From RPQJ01 sp963706755 (GTDB taxonomy: Bacteria; Pseudomonadota; Gammaproteobacteria; Steroidobacterales; Steroidobacteraceae): 64,000 bases of DNA. Location: positions 62,001 through 126,000 of the forward strand of contig CAVPNH010000011.1 in NCBI GenBank assembly GCA_963706755.1, given 5' to 3'. A program made the position numbers and the translations under genes. Below are positions 43,861 through 57,471 of this stretch, in pieces; the stretch's first letter is position 1; every line of letters starts with the position of its first letter. Below the pieces are notes generated by a model that did not search any database, was not told the origin of the DNA, and saw nothing but the letters and a program-made list of their open reading frames with translations.

Positions 43861-45196
43861 CGGCTGCTGCGACCTCCGGGCGCTCGCTGTCCATTCTCCG
43901 CCGCCACGAGTCCGCCCGCTCGAGCACGGCAGCCTCGTCGAGATAATTGAGCGAGCCATCCGCGAGCAGCCGCCGTCCTGCCACCCAGGTGTCCGTCACT
44001 TGCCGCGACGAGGCGGAATAGACTACCGCCGCGGCGACGTCGCTGACCGGCCAGCTTCGGGGACTGCGCAGGTCGATGCAGCAGAGATCCGCCCATTTCC
44101 CCGGGGCCAGGCTCCCGGTCACGTCGCCAAGGCCGAGGACGCGCGCGCCCTCGAGCGTCGCCATGCGCAGCAGATCGAAGGCAACGAGGCTGCCCGGCGC
44201 GCCAGTGACGCCAGACGCGAGCAGGCCTGCCGTGTGCGCCTCGCCCAGGATGTCGAGGTCGTTGTTCGAGGCTGCGCCGTCGGTGCCGAGCGCCACGCGG
44301 ATGCCGCGCCCGAGCAGGCTCGGCAGCGGGCAGATGCCGGCGCCGAGCTTCAGGTTCGACTCCGGGCAATGAACGACACTCGCGCCGCACTCCGCCAGCG
44401 TGTCGAGGTCCTCGGGAATGACGTGCGCCATGTGCACGGCGACGAGCTGCGGGCTCGCGAGACCGAGCGCCGCCAGCCGCGCGAGCGGGCGCCGGCCGAA
44501 CTTCTTCTCGCTTTCCGCGATCTCCCATGCCGTCTCGTGCAGGTGCACCGCGACCGGCAGGTCCAGCTCGTCGGCCAGGCGGCGTACGCGCGCAAGCGTT
44601 GCGTCCGTGACCGAGTAGGGTGAGTAGGGCGCGAAGTGCATGCTCACCAGTGGGTCGCCGCGGTACTGGTCGCGCAGCGTCATGCCCCGGTCGATGTATT
44701 CGTCCGCGGCGGCGGCCCAGCCGGTCGCGGCCTCGGTCACCACGAGGCCGATGCTTGCGCGGATGTGGCACTCGGCGGCGGTCTGCGCAACCACCTCCGG
44801 CCACAGGTGCATGTCGGCGAAACAGGTGATTCCGGCGCGGAGCATTTCCGCGATGGCGAGCTCCGTCCCTTCGCGCACGTATTCGGGCCCGGTCCAGCGG
44901 CGCTCGAGCGGCCAGATTCCGTTGCGCAGCCACGGCCCGAGCTGCAGGTTTTCCGCGCGACCGCGCAGCAGGGTCATGGCGGCGTGGGTGTGGGCGTTGA
45001 CCAGGCCGGGCATGAGCACGTGCGACGGCCGCTCGACGAGTTCGCGCGCCGAATAGCGCGCCCTGGCCTCGGCCGCCGGCAGAACGGCGACGATCCGCCC
45101 GCCCAGGATCGCGACCGCATGGTCCTCGAGCACGCGTCCGTCGGGCTCGACGGGGACGACCCAGCGTGCGGTGACGAGTGTGTCGACGGATTCCAT
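43853..45196 (-). CDS. mtaD: TRZ/ATZ amidohydrolase (5'-methylthioadenosine/S-adenosylhomocysteine deaminase, MtaD type)
   Basis: This 447-residue metal-dependent amidohydrolase shows the metal ligands in MPGLVNAHTHAAMTLLRG, VHLHETAWEI, VHMAHVIPEDLD and the Asp in RVALGTDGAASNNDLDI. In Pseudomonas the same position holds a methylthioadenosine deaminase. Deamination of MTA and/or SAH is therefore likely, although the family also includes other adenine and guanine deaminases. It is first in a reverse-strand operon and divergent from gyrA. Confidence 0.88.
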   Translation of the reverse strand: MESVDTLVTARWVVPVEPDGRVLEDHAVAILGGRIVAVLPAAEARARYSARELVERPSHVLMPGLVNAHTHAAMTLLRGRAENLQLGPWLRNGIWPLERRWTGPEYVREGTELAIAEMLRAGITCFADMHLWPEVVAQTAAECHIRASIGLVVTEAATGWAAAADEYIDRGMTLRDQYRGDPLVSMHFAPYSPYSVTDATLARVRRLADELDLPVAVHLHETAWEIAESEKKFGRRPLARLAALGLASPQLVAVHMAHVIPEDLDTLAECGASVVHCPESNLKLGAGICPLPSLLGRGIRVALGTDGAASNNDLDILGEAHTAGLLASGVTGAPGSLVAFDLLRMATLEGARVLGLGDVTGSLAPGKWADLCCIDLRSPRSWPVSDVAAAVVYSASSRQVTDTWVAGRRLLADGSLNYLDEAAVLERADSWRRRMDSERPEVAAADE

Positions 45197-45351
45197 CGCG
45201 GGCCGGGAAAAGGGCGGGGCGCGCAGTATACCGAGCCGCCCTGCGGGGCAGGGATCCGGAGCGCCGCCGCCGCCGGTCGCGACGACCCCTTGTGGTATTA
45301 TTCCGCGTCTTTGGACGGCATAAGCCGGCCGCCACCCACGACCGGATCCAC

Positions 45352-47970
<2,619 letters not shown>

Positions 47971-48053
47971 GCGCGCCGACCGACGCAGGGCGACCACCCG
48001 GCGATGCGTGCTGCTACACTGCACTGCAACATCGTTCAGGAGAACCGCCCGTC

Positions 48054-49136
48054 ATGAGCCGCGTCTTCAATTTCAGCGCCGGGCCGGCTGCGTTGCCGGC
48101 GGAAGTCCTAGCGCAGCTGCGCGACGAGATGCTCGACTGGCACGGACAGGGCATGTCGGTGATGGAGATGAGCCATCGCGGCAAGGCCTTCGTCGGCATC
48201 GCCCAGCAGGCCGAGGCCGACCTTCGGGAGCTGCTCGCGATCCCGTCGAACTACAAGGTCCTGTTCCTGCAGGGCGGTGCGACTGCGCAGTTCGCGGCCA
48301 TTCCCCTGAACCTAACGCGGTCCGACTCGATCGTCGACTACGTCAACACCGGCGCCTGGTCGAAGAAGGCCATCGGCGAGGCGAAGCGCTACTGCAAGGT
48401 CAACGTCGCCGCCGACGGGGCCGCGGACAACTACTCGAGCATTCCGCATCGCTCGACGTGGCGCCTCAGCCCGGGCGCTGCCTATCTCCACTTCACGCCC
48501 AACGAGACCATCGGGGGCGTTGAATTCCCGTCGGTGCCCGAGGTGGGCGACGTGCCGCTCGTGGCGGACATGTCCTCGACGATCCTGTCGCGGCCGATCG
48601 ACGTCAGCCGCTTCGGCGTCGTCTACGCCGGCGCGCAGAAGAACATCGGTCCCGCGGGCCTCGTGGTCGTGATCGTGCGCGACGACCTGCTCGGCAAGGC
48701 GCGCTCCGACACTCCGACCGTCTTCGACTGGACCGCGATGTCGGGTGACGGCTCGATGCTGAACACGCCGGCCACGTACTCCTGGTACGTCGCCGGCGCG
48801 GTCTTCCAGTGGATCAAGCGCCAGGGCGGGCTCGCCGCGATGGAGCGCCAGAACCGCGCCAAGGCGGAGAGGCTCTATTCGGTCATCGACGGGTCGGGTT
48901 TCTATCGCAATCCCGTGCGGCCGGACTGTCGCTCCTGGATGAACATTCCGTTCGTGCTGCCGTCCGCGGATCTCGACAAGCCTTTCAGCGAGGGCGCCAA
49001 GGCCGCGGGCCTGGTGTCGCTCGAGGGCCATCGGTCGGTCGGCGGCATGCGGGCCAGCATCTACAATGCGATGCCGATGGCGGGCGTCGAGGCGCTGGTG
49101 GGCTACATGCGGGAATTCCAGAGCAAGCATGCATGA
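48054..49136 (+). CDS. serC: Phosphoserine aminotransferase
   Basis: This 360-residue PLP enzyme makes phosphoserine from 3-phosphohydroxypyruvate and also serves PLP synthesis in some bacteria. FNFSAGPAALPAEVLAQLRD is the family N terminus. The PLP Lys lies in YAGAQKNIGPAGLVVVIVR, and EGHRSVGGMRASIYNAMP is the phosphate-binding end. It follows gyrA as in Pseudomonas. A possible ribosome site CAGGAG lies upstream of the ATG. Confidence 0.96.
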   Translation: MSRVFNFSAGPAALPAEVLAQLRDEMLDWHGQGMSVMEMSHRGKAFVGIAQQAEADLRELLAIPSNYKVLFLQGGATAQFAAIPLNLTRSDSIVDYVNTGAWSKKAIGEAKRYCKVNVAADGAADNYSSIPHRSTWRLSPGAAYLHFTPNETIGGVEFPSVPEVGDVPLVADMSSTILSRPIDVSRFGVVYAGAQKNIGPAGLVVVIVRDDLLGKARSDTPTVFDWTAMSGDGSMLNTPATYSWYVAGAVFQWIKRQGGLAAMERQNRAKAERLYSVIDGSGFYRNPVRPDCRSWMNIPFVLPSADLDKPFSEGAKAAGLVSLEGHRSVGGMRASIYNAMPMAGVEALVGYMREFQSKHA

Positions 49137-49263
49137 AGGAAGGCGGTTCGTGATCAGCGGTTCGCGGACAGTGGAAGAGACGAGTGCCGGCTCGCCATCC
49201 AATCCGCTGCCCGGACCAGGTGACCGCCGCTGCCACGAATCCTGCCAACCAACCGCTAACCGC

Positions 49264-49286
49264 TAGTCACTGGTCACTGGTCACTC
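49264..49286 (+). repeat. Short heptamer tandem repeat in the serC-serA gap
   Basis: TAGTCAC, TGGTCAC, TGGTCAC run in tandem, just after a doubled AACCGCT (about 49252-49264) and before the serA start. It looks like a small intergenic microsatellite. Confidence 0.5.
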
Positions 49287-49290
49287 TCCC

Positions 49291-50457
49291 ATGTCCTACA
49301 AGATCCTTACCCTGAACAACATTTCCGTCCGCGGGCTCGAACGGCTGCCGCGCGAGACCTACGAGGTGGCGTCCGAGATCGGTCATCCGGACGCCATCCT
49401 GTTGCGATCGGCCGACATGCACACGATGGACATTCCGGCGAGCGTGCTGGCGGTCGCCCGCGCCGGCGCAGGCACGAACAACATCCCGGTTGCGAAGATG
49501 AGCAAGCGCGGCATCCCGGTGTTCAACGCGCCGGGCGCGAACGCCAATGCGGTCAAGGAACTCGTGCTGGCGGGGCTGTTCCTCTCCGCGCGCAACATCT
49601 GCCAGGCCTGGGGATTCGTGCGCTCGCTGCAGGGCGACGATCACGCCATCGAGGCGGCGATCGAGAAGGGCAAGAAGAAGTTCGTGGGTCACGAGCTGCC
49701 GGCGAGGACGCTCGGCGTCGTCGGTCTCGGCGCCATCGGCGTCGAAGTGGCGAATGCGGCGCTGGCGCTCGGCATGAAAGTGCGCGGTTACGACCCGCAG
49801 ATCACGGTGCAGCGCGCCTGGCAGCTGTCGTCCGGCGTCGAGCAGGCGCTCAGCCTCGATGACCTGTTCGCGCGCAGCGACATCATCAGCGTGCACGTGC
49901 CGCTCAACGATGCGACGCGCGGGCTGGTGAACGAGGCGCGCATCCGGCTGATGCGCCGCGGCAGCTCGCTGCTCAACTTCGCGCGCGGGCAGATCGTGGA
50001 CGAGGCCGCCGTGCTCGCGGGCCTCGAGCAGGGCCAGCTGTCGACGTACGTCTGCGACTTCCCGACGCAGGCCGTGAAGGACCATCCGCGCGTCGTGGCA
50101 CTCCCGCACCTGGGTGCGTCCACGGACGAGGCCGAGGAGAACTGCGCGGTCATGGTCGCCGACACCCTGCGCGACTACCTCGAGAACGGCAACGTCCGCA
50201 ACTCGGTGAATTTCCCGGAGGCCGTGCTGCCGCGGGTCGGCGAGAACCGCATCGCGATCTCCAACGACAACGTGCCGAACATGGTCGGCCAGATCTCGAC
50301 CTGCCTCGCGGACGCGAAGCTCAACATCGCCGACCTGCTGAACAAGTCGCGGGGCGACGTGGCCTACACGCTCATCGACACGGACGCGCCGATCCCTGCG
50401 GAGGTGCTCGAGCACCTGCGCGGCATCGAGGGCGTACTCGCCGCGAGGCTGGTCTGA
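49291..50457 (+). CDS. serA: D-3-phosphoglycerate dehydrogenase
   Basis: This 388-residue NAD enzyme makes the first committed step of serine synthesis. The Rossmann loop is TLGVVGLGAIGVEVANAALA, followed by the catalytic Arg region LLNFARGQIVDEAAV and the His in VVALPHLGASTDEAEENC. A C-terminal ACT domain (about 315-388, with GQISTCLADAKLNIADLLNK) suggests regulation by serine. It lies next to serC, so both serine steps are together. No strong ribosome site is seen before ATG 49291. Confidence 0.92.
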   Translation: MSYKILTLNNISVRGLERLPRETYEVASEIGHPDAILLRSADMHTMDIPASVLAVARAGAGTNNIPVAKMSKRGIPVFNAPGANANAVKELVLAGLFLSARNICQAWGFVRSLQGDDHAIEAAIEKGKKKFVGHELPARTLGVVGLGAIGVEVANAALALGMKVRGYDPQITVQRAWQLSSGVEQALSLDDLFARSDIISVHVPLNDATRGLVNEARIRLMRRGSSLLNFARGQIVDEAAVLAGLEQGQLSTYVCDFPTQAVKDHPRVVALPHLGASTDEAEENCAVMVADTLRDYLENGNVRNSVNFPEAVLPRVGENRIAISNDNVPNMVGQISTCLADAKLNIADLLNKSRGDVAYTLIDTDAPIPAEVLEHLRGIEGVLAARLV

Positions 50458-50459
50458 GC

Positions 50460-51635
50460 ATGGCGGGCAAGGGCGGCAGGGGAGGCAAGGCGGTCCGCGC
50501 CGCGCCGCGGACCCGCCGGCCCAAGGCCGCCGCGCAGCCGCGCGCGCAGGCCCTCGGCGAGATCCGGGACCGTATCGACCTCATCGATGCGGAGCTTCAC
50601 GACCTGATCAACCAGCGGGCCCGGCTCGCGCAGCAGGTCGGCATTTCCAAGCACGCCGCCGGGCACACGGTGGACTTCTACCGCCCGGAACGCGAGGCGC
50701 AGGTCCTGCGCGTGGCCGTGGAGCGCAACCGCAGGGAGCGCGGGCCGCTCGGGGACGAGGAGATCGTGCGCCTCTTCCGCGAGATCATGTCGGCCTGCCT
50801 CGCCCAGCAGGAGCCGCTGAAGGTGGCGTTCCTCGGGCCCGAGGGGACGTTCACCCAGCAGGCGGTGCACAAGCACTTCGGGCATTCCGTCCGCGCGCTG
50901 CCGCTCACCTCGATCGAGGAAGTCTTCCGCGAGGTCGAGTCGGGCACGGCGGACCTCGGGGTGGTGCCGATCGAGAATTCGAGCGAAGGCACGGTCAACA
51001 ACACGCTCGACATGTTCCTGACCTCGCCGCTCGGCGTATGCGGCGAAGTGGAACTGCGCGTGCACCAGAACCTGATGGGACGCATGGCGTCGCTCGCGGA
51101 CGTGCAGCGGATCTGCGCCCACCCCCAGGCGCTCGCCCAGTGCCGCGGCTGGCTCGCCGAGCACCTTCAGGGCGTGGAGCGGCTGCCGGTCGCGAGCAAC
51201 GCCGAGGGCGCGCGGCGCGCGCGGGACGAGGAGGGTACGGCGGCCATCGCGAGCGCTGCGGCCGCCGAGGTCTACGGCCTCAACATGCTCGTTCCCGAGA
51301 TCGAGGACCGGCCGGACAATACGACGCGCTTCCTCGTGCTCGGTCGCAGGTCGTTTCCGCCGAGCGGTGCGGACAAGACCACGCTGCTGGTGTCGGCGGC
51401 CCACACGGATTCGCCGGGCGCGCTGTTCGGCTTGCTCGAGCCGCTGGCGCGCCACGGGATCAGCATGACGCGCATCGAGTCTCGCCCGTCGCGCCGCCGC
51501 AAGTGGGACTACGTGTTCTTCATCGATCTCGAAGGGCACGCACAGTCGGAACCCCTGGCCACGGCACTGGCGGAATTGAAGGCGCGCGCCTCGTTGTGCA
51601 GGGTCCTCGGGTCTTATCCGAAGGCCGTGCTCTGA
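50460..51635 (+). CDS. pheA: Chorismate mutase/prephenate dehydratase (P-protein)
   Basis: This 391-residue bifunctional enzyme makes phenylpyruvate from chorismate. A basic, Ala/Pro-rich extension of about 32 residues precedes the AroQ mutase helices (RDRIDLIDAELHDLINQRAR, FYRPEREAQVLR). The dehydratase domain starts KVAFLGPEGTFTQQA and has the Thr motif DRPDNTTRFLVLGRR. The C-terminal ACT domain has SPGALFGLLEPLARHGISMT and RIESRPSRRRKWDYVFFID, the phenylalanine sensor. It is two bases after serA and one before aroA. Confidence 0.96.
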   Translation: MAGKGGRGGKAVRAAPRTRRPKAAAQPRAQALGEIRDRIDLIDAELHDLINQRARLAQQVGISKHAAGHTVDFYRPEREAQVLRVAVERNRRERGPLGDEEIVRLFREIMSACLAQQEPLKVAFLGPEGTFTQQAVHKHFGHSVRALPLTSIEEVFREVESGTADLGVVPIENSSEGTVNNTLDMFLTSPLGVCGEVELRVHQNLMGRMASLADVQRICAHPQALAQCRGWLAEHLQGVERLPVASNAEGARRARDEEGTAAIASAAAAEVYGLNMLVPEIEDRPDNTTRFLVLGRRSFPPSGADKTTLLVSAAHTDSPGALFGLLEPLARHGISMTRIESRPSRRRKWDYVFFIDLEGHAQSEPLATALAELKARASLCRVLGSYPKAVL

Positions 51636-51636
51636 G

Positions 51637-52938
51637 ATGGCCCGTTACTGGGTGACACCGGCTCCCGGCATCGCCGGTGTGGCGGTGGTGCCAGGCGACA
51701 AGTCCGTTTCTCACCGGGCGCTCATGCTCGGCGCCATCGCCTCCGGTACGACCCGCGTCACGGGCTTCCTCGAAGGCGAGGACTGCCTGGCCACGATGCG
51801 TGCGGTCGCCGCGCTCGGCGTGAACGTGCGCCGGGCAGGACCCGGCGAGGTCGCGATCGAAGGCGCAGGCCTCGACGGCCTCCGGGCGCCGGTCGGGCCG
51901 CTCGACATGGGCAATGCCGGCACGGCGATGCGGCTCTGCATGGGGCTCCTGTGCTCGCAGTCCTTCGACTCGGTGCTCGTCGGCGACGAATCCCTGATGC
52001 GCAGGCCGATGGAGCGTGCGGCAGAACCCTTGCGTCAGATGGGCGCGCGGATAGCCACCGACGGCGGCCGTCCGCCGGTGCGCATCTCGGGCGGGGCGCG
52101 GCTGCACGGAATCCGCTACGAAATGCCGGTCGCGAGTGCCCAGGTGAAGTCCGCGATCCTGCTCGCCGGCCTGCGCGCCGAAGGCGAGACCACGGTGGTC
52201 GAGCCGGCCGTCACGCGCGATCACTCGGAACGCATGCTGCAGGCCTTCGGCTGCGACGTGTCGGCGAGCGGGGGAGTGGTGACCTTGCGACCGCCTGCAC
52301 GGCTCGAGGCGACGAACCTCGAAGTCCCTGGGGATTTCTCCTCGGCCGCGTTCTTCATCGTCGCTGCATGCATCGGCGCGCGTGCGCCGTTCCTGGTCCG
52401 GGGCGTCGGGGTGAACCCGACCCGCACGGGATTGCTCGAGATGCTGACGCTCATGGGCGCGGACCTGCGCCTCGTGAATCACCGGACCTGCGGCGCCGAG
52501 CCGGTGGCCGACGTCGAGATCCGTCCGTCCGTCCTGCGCGGCATCCGCGTGCCCGAGCGCCTCGTGCCGCTCGCCATCGACGAGTTCCCGGCGTTCTTCA
52601 TCGCCGCGGCCTGCGCCGAGGGCGAGACCCTGGTGACCGGTGCGGAGGAACTGCGGGTCAAGGAGAGCGACCGTATCGCGGTCATGGCCAGCGGCCTCGC
52701 GGCGCTCGGGGTTCGTCACGAAGTGCTGCCGGACGGGCTCAGGATCGAGGGTGGCGCGTTCGGCGGCGGGGTGGTGGACAGCCGGGGCGATCATCGCGTC
52801 GCCATGTCCTTCGCGATCGCGAGCCTGCGCGCCTCGGCCCCGATCGAGATCCGGGACGTCGCCAACGTCGCGACCTCGTTTCCCGGATTCGCTGCCCTGG
52901 CGCGCTCGGTCGGGCTCGCGATCGAGGAGCGCGCCTGA
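51637..52938 (+). CDS. aroA: 5-enolpyruvylshikimate-3-phosphate synthase
   Basis: This 433-residue enzyme joins PEP to shikimate 3-phosphate. Substrate-binding motifs include PGDKSVSHRALMLGAIASGT, LDMGNAGTAMRLCMG (the loop near the PEP site) and EELRVKESDRIAVMASGLAA. The 90-102 loop reads GNAGTAMR with Ala after Gly, like class II-type relatives rather than E. coli GNAGTAMRPL. In Pseudomonas aroA is fused behind tyrA; here it is alone and hisC/tyrA are absent from the cluster. Confidence 0.95.
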   Translation: MARYWVTPAPGIAGVAVVPGDKSVSHRALMLGAIASGTTRVTGFLEGEDCLATMRAVAALGVNVRRAGPGEVAIEGAGLDGLRAPVGPLDMGNAGTAMRLCMGLLCSQSFDSVLVGDESLMRRPMERAAEPLRQMGARIATDGGRPPVRISGGARLHGIRYEMPVASAQVKSAILLAGLRAEGETTVVEPAVTRDHSERMLQAFGCDVSASGGVVTLRPPARLEATNLEVPGDFSSAAFFIVAACIGARAPFLVRGVGVNPTRTGLLEMLTLMGADLRLVNHRTCGAEPVADVEIRPSVLRGIRVPERLVPLAIDEFPAFFIAAACAEGETLVTGAEELRVKESDRIAVMASGLAALGVRHEVLPDGLRIEGGAFGGGVVDSRGDHRVAMSFAIASLRASAPIEIRDVANVATSFPGFAALARSVGLAIEERA

Positions 52939-52939
52939 G

Positions 52940-53632
52940 GTGGCCGCCATCGGCGTCCCGGTCATCGCCATCGACGGGCCCAGCGGTTCGGGCAAGGGCA
53001 CGATCGCCCGGCTCGTGGCGGGGCGGCTGGGCTGGCGCCTGCTCGACAGCGGAGCGCTGTACCGGCTGGTCGCGATGGCGGGCGATGCGCGCGGACTCGC
53101 GGGCGACGACGAGGCCGGCCACGCGGCCGTCGCATCCGGACTCGACGCCCGGTTCGAGACGGACGCCGCCGGTCACGAGCGGGTGCTGCTCGACGGCCGG
53201 GACGTCACGCTCGAACTGCGCACCGAGGCGGCCGGTGCCGCCGCCTCCCGGGTGGCCGCCATGCCGCAGGTTCGCACGGCCCTCATGGGTCGGCAGCGGG
53301 CGTACGCCGTGCCGCCGGGGCTGGTCGCCGACGGGCGGGACATGGGCACCATCGTTTTCGCAGACGCCCCCCTGAAGGTCTACCTCACCGCCAGCGCCGA
53401 GGAGCGGGCCCTCAGGCGCTATAAGCAGTTGAAAGACAAGGGACTTGCTGCTAATCTCGCCGCCCTTTCGCAGGAGATCCGAGACAGGGATCGGCGCGAC
53501 TCCACCCGGCCTGTGGCGCCCTTGCGCCCGGCGCCGGACGCGGTCGTCATCGACTCGACGGGTGTTCCCATCGAAGAGGTGGTGGACCGGGTTCTCGCCT
53601 TCGCCCGAAGACAGATCCCTGGGATCCATTGA
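52940..53632 (+). CDS. cmk: Cytidylate kinase
   Basis: This 230-residue kinase phosphorylates CMP and dCMP. The P-loop is VIAIDGPSGSGKGTIARLVA, with LLDSGALYRLVA for the NMP site and LVADGRDMGTIVFADAPLKV as the typical Cmk block. The lid RDRDRRDSTRPVAPLRPAPD follows. It starts at GTG 52940, one base after the aroA stop, with GAGG upstream. The order aroA-cmk-rpsA is conserved. Confidence 0.95.
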   Translation: MAAIGVPVIAIDGPSGSGKGTIARLVAGRLGWRLLDSGALYRLVAMAGDARGLAGDDEAGHAAVASGLDARFETDAAGHERVLLDGRDVTLELRTEAAGAAASRVAAMPQVRTALMGRQRAYAVPPGLVADGRDMGTIVFADAPLKVYLTASAEERALRRYKQLKDKGLAANLAALSQEIRDRDRRDSTRPVAPLRPAPDAVVIDSTGVPIEEVVDRVLAFARRQIPGIH

Positions 53633-53732
53633 TTCATCGTCGCCCGACTGGACGCGGGCGTGTTGTCGTCAACTCTCGCTGGCAGGACGCCGGTGGGAAT
53701 ACGGGTCTTGAAGGCCCCTGGAAGTCAAGAGA

Positions 53733-55400
<1,668 letters not shown>

Positions 55401-55417
55401 GAGCCGACCGCAGCCTC

Positions 55418-55437
55418 CGCGGCGGGATGCCGCCGCG
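55418..55437 (+). terminator. Hairpin in the rpsA-ihfB gap
   Basis: CGCGGCGG (55418-55425) pairs with CCGCCGCG (55430-55437) around GATG. No T run follows; it may attenuate or stabilise the rpsA message. Confidence 0.4.
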
Positions 55438-55502
55438 AGGGCCTGCGTAACGGACCAGAAGAGTCAAAGCGGGGGAGTGTCAGAGTGGACGGCGAGCGCA
55501 GC

Positions 55503-55814
55503 ATGACCAAGTCCGAGCTCATCGAGCTCATCGCCGCCAAGCAGAGTCATCTGCCGGCGAAGGACGTGGAACTCGCGGTCAAGCAGATCCTCGAGATCAT
55601 GAGCGACGCCCTCGCACAGGGGCAGCGCATCGAGATCCGCGGCTTCGGCAGCTTCAGCCTGCATTTCCGTCCGCCGCGGCAGGGACGCAATCCCAAGACG
55701 GGTGAGTCGGTCGCGCTGGCCGGCAAGTACGTGCCGCACTTCAAGCCCGGCAAGGACCTGCGCGAGCGGGTCAACGAACCCGAAGGCACGGAGCCGGCCA
55801 CGTTCGTACAGTGA
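55503..55814 (+). CDS. ihfB: Integration host factor, beta subunit
   Basis: This 103-residue DNA-bending protein pairs with IHF-alpha. MTKSELIELIAAKQSHLPAK is the family start. The DNA-contacting arm contains EIRGFGSFSLHFRPPRQGRN with the intercalating Pro in GRNPKTGE. An in-frame GTG at 55485 has a better-spaced GGGGGAG, so translation may begin six codons earlier. The order rpsA-ihfB-lapA-lapB is conserved in gammaproteobacteria. Confidence 0.95.
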   Translation: MTKSELIELIAAKQSHLPAKDVELAVKQILEIMSDALAQGQRIEIRGFGSFSLHFRPPRQGRNPKTGESVALAGKYVPHFKPGKDLRERVNEPEGTEPATFVQ

Positions 55815-55873
55815 CGGGATCGCGGCGGCACGGGTGCTAGACTTCCGGCGGCCATCCATTCGGCGGGTTGCAG

Positions 55874-56164
55874 ATGCTGCGGCGAATCGCCTCACTTTCC
55901 GCCATCGTCCTGCTCGTTGTCCTCGCGGTGATCTTCACCGCGCTGAACCAGCAGCGGTTCAGCGTGGATTTCGCGATGGCGCGCTTCGAAGTCTCCTCGG
56001 GGCTCGCACTCCTGATTGCATTCTCGGCCGGTCTTCTCGGCGGCGCGCTCTGGCGTTCCAGCTGGATCGCGCGCCTGCTTTCCGAGCGGAGACGCCTGCG
56101 CGAGGCGCTGCGGCTCGCGGAGGCGCGGCGCCCGGGGGCGGCGGACACGTCGGACCCCGGTTGA
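55874..56164 (+). CDS. lapA: LapA-family membrane protein (DUF1049)
   Basis: This 96-residue protein has two transmembrane helices (about residues 4-26 and 43-65) with the family segment VIFTALNQQRFSVDFAMARF between them. A basic coiled C-terminal tail (LLSERRRLREALRLAEARR) follows. LapA works with LapB in controlling lipopolysaccharide synthesis. ATG 55874 is preferred to TTG 55868. It lies 4 bases before lapB. Confidence 0.88.
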   Translation: MLRRIASLSAIVLLVVLAVIFTALNQQRFSVDFAMARFEVSSGLALLIAFSAGLLGGALWRSSWIARLLSERRRLREALRLAEARRPGAADTSDPG

Positions 56165-56168
56165 TCCG

Positions 56169-57353
56169 GTGAACACCTTCTGGATGGTATTCACGGGGAC
56201 GCTCGCGACCGGCTGGGGCGCGACGGCCGCGTATGCGGAGCACCGGCGGCGGCGGCGGGTACGCCGGCGCGAGCGCTATCTGGACGGCGTGCGCTACCTG
56301 CTGGACGACAAGCCGGACCGCGCCCTCGAGGTGTTCCTCGGGCTTGCGGCGAGCGACGACGAGACCATCGACACGCACTTTGCACTCGGGAGCCTCTACC
56401 GACGGCGGGGCGAGGTCGACCTGGCCATCCGCGTCCACCAGCACATCGTCAGCCGCTCCGGCCTGGACGCGCGGTACCGGGATGCAGCGCTCATGGAACT
56501 GGCGCGCGACTATTTCCGGGCGGGGCTCTACGACCGGGCCGAGAAGCTGTTCCTGCAGCTCGCCGAGGGCGGGCGCGAGCCTGCCGTGGCGCTTGCGCAC
56601 CTCGTGCGTATCCACGAGCTGCAGCACGACTGGGCCGAGGCGGCGGCGATGCACGAGCGCCTGCGCGCCGTGGGCGTGCCGGAGCAGCCGGGGGCGATCG
56701 CGCACTACTGGTGCGAGCTCGCCGAGGCAGCCATCGCGGAGGGGGACCTGGATGCGGCCCGCGGGCACCTGCGCACGGCGCGGCGCGAACAGAGGGAATC
56801 CGGCCGCGTGTCCATCCTGCGCGGCGACGTGGCCCGGATGCGGGGCGACGCCGGCCACGCGGTGCAGCTCTACCGGCGGGTCGTGCGGCGCGACTTCCAC
56901 CTGCTGCCGCTGGTGCTGCCGCGCCTCGCGGACGCCGCACGGCAGGCCGGCGACGCCGATGCATTCGATGAATCGCTGCGGGAGTTGCTGCGCAACGGCA
57001 TCGGCAATCGATCCGAGATCGCGTACGCGGCCATCGTAAGCGGGTACTACGACGATCCCGTCATCCTCGAGTGCGTGCGCGAGCTGCTCGCGACCGACAG
57101 CGACCTGAAGGACCTGTCCTGCGCGCTGCTGCCGTCCGGCGTCGAGCCGAGCACCGAGCAGCTGCGATCGGTCGCAGGGGCCCTGCGCAACGTCGTGCTG
57201 CGGCACGCGCGTTACCGATGCAGCGTCTGCGGCATCGACAGCTCGACCTTCCTCTGGCAGTGCCCCGGCTGCAAGTCGTGGGACACGCAGCGCGCGGTCG
57301 CGGCGCTGGAATTCCTGCCGCGGGCCGCGCGACCCGGGGCGCCCAGGGACTGA
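56169..57353 (+). CDS. lapB: LapB (YciM), lipopolysaccharide assembly TPR protein
   Basis: This 394-residue protein is anchored by an N-terminal helix (FWMVFTGTLATGWGATAAYA). It carries a run of TPR repeats (about 40-330; DKPDRALEVFLGLAASDDE, YDRAEKLFLQLAEGG). The C-terminal rubredoxin-like zinc knuckle reads YRCSVCGIDSSTFLWQCPGC. LapB directs FtsH cleavage of LpxC and so limits lipid A synthesis. It starts at GTG 56169. Confidence 0.93.
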   Translation: MNTFWMVFTGTLATGWGATAAYAEHRRRRRVRRRERYLDGVRYLLDDKPDRALEVFLGLAASDDETIDTHFALGSLYRRRGEVDLAIRVHQHIVSRSGLDARYRDAALMELARDYFRAGLYDRAEKLFLQLAEGGREPAVALAHLVRIHELQHDWAEAAAMHERLRAVGVPEQPGAIAHYWCELAEAAIAEGDLDAARGHLRTARREQRESGRVSILRGDVARMRGDAGHAVQLYRRVVRRDFHLLPLVLPRLADAARQAGDADAFDESLRELLRNGIGNRSEIAYAAIVSGYYDDPVILECVRELLATDSDLKDLSCALLPSGVEPSTEQLRSVAGALRNVVLRHARYRCSVCGIDSSTFLWQCPGCKSWDTQRAVAALEFLPRAARPGAPRD

Positions 57354-57471
57354 GCGCATTTCTGCGCAAACAGGCGAGGATCTCGACGCGCGACCGGCGC
57401 GTTCCTTGGGTACCGTGACGTCGACCGCAGCCATTCCGGGCCTGCGGCGAGTCGTAGCCAAGGAGGCAGCC

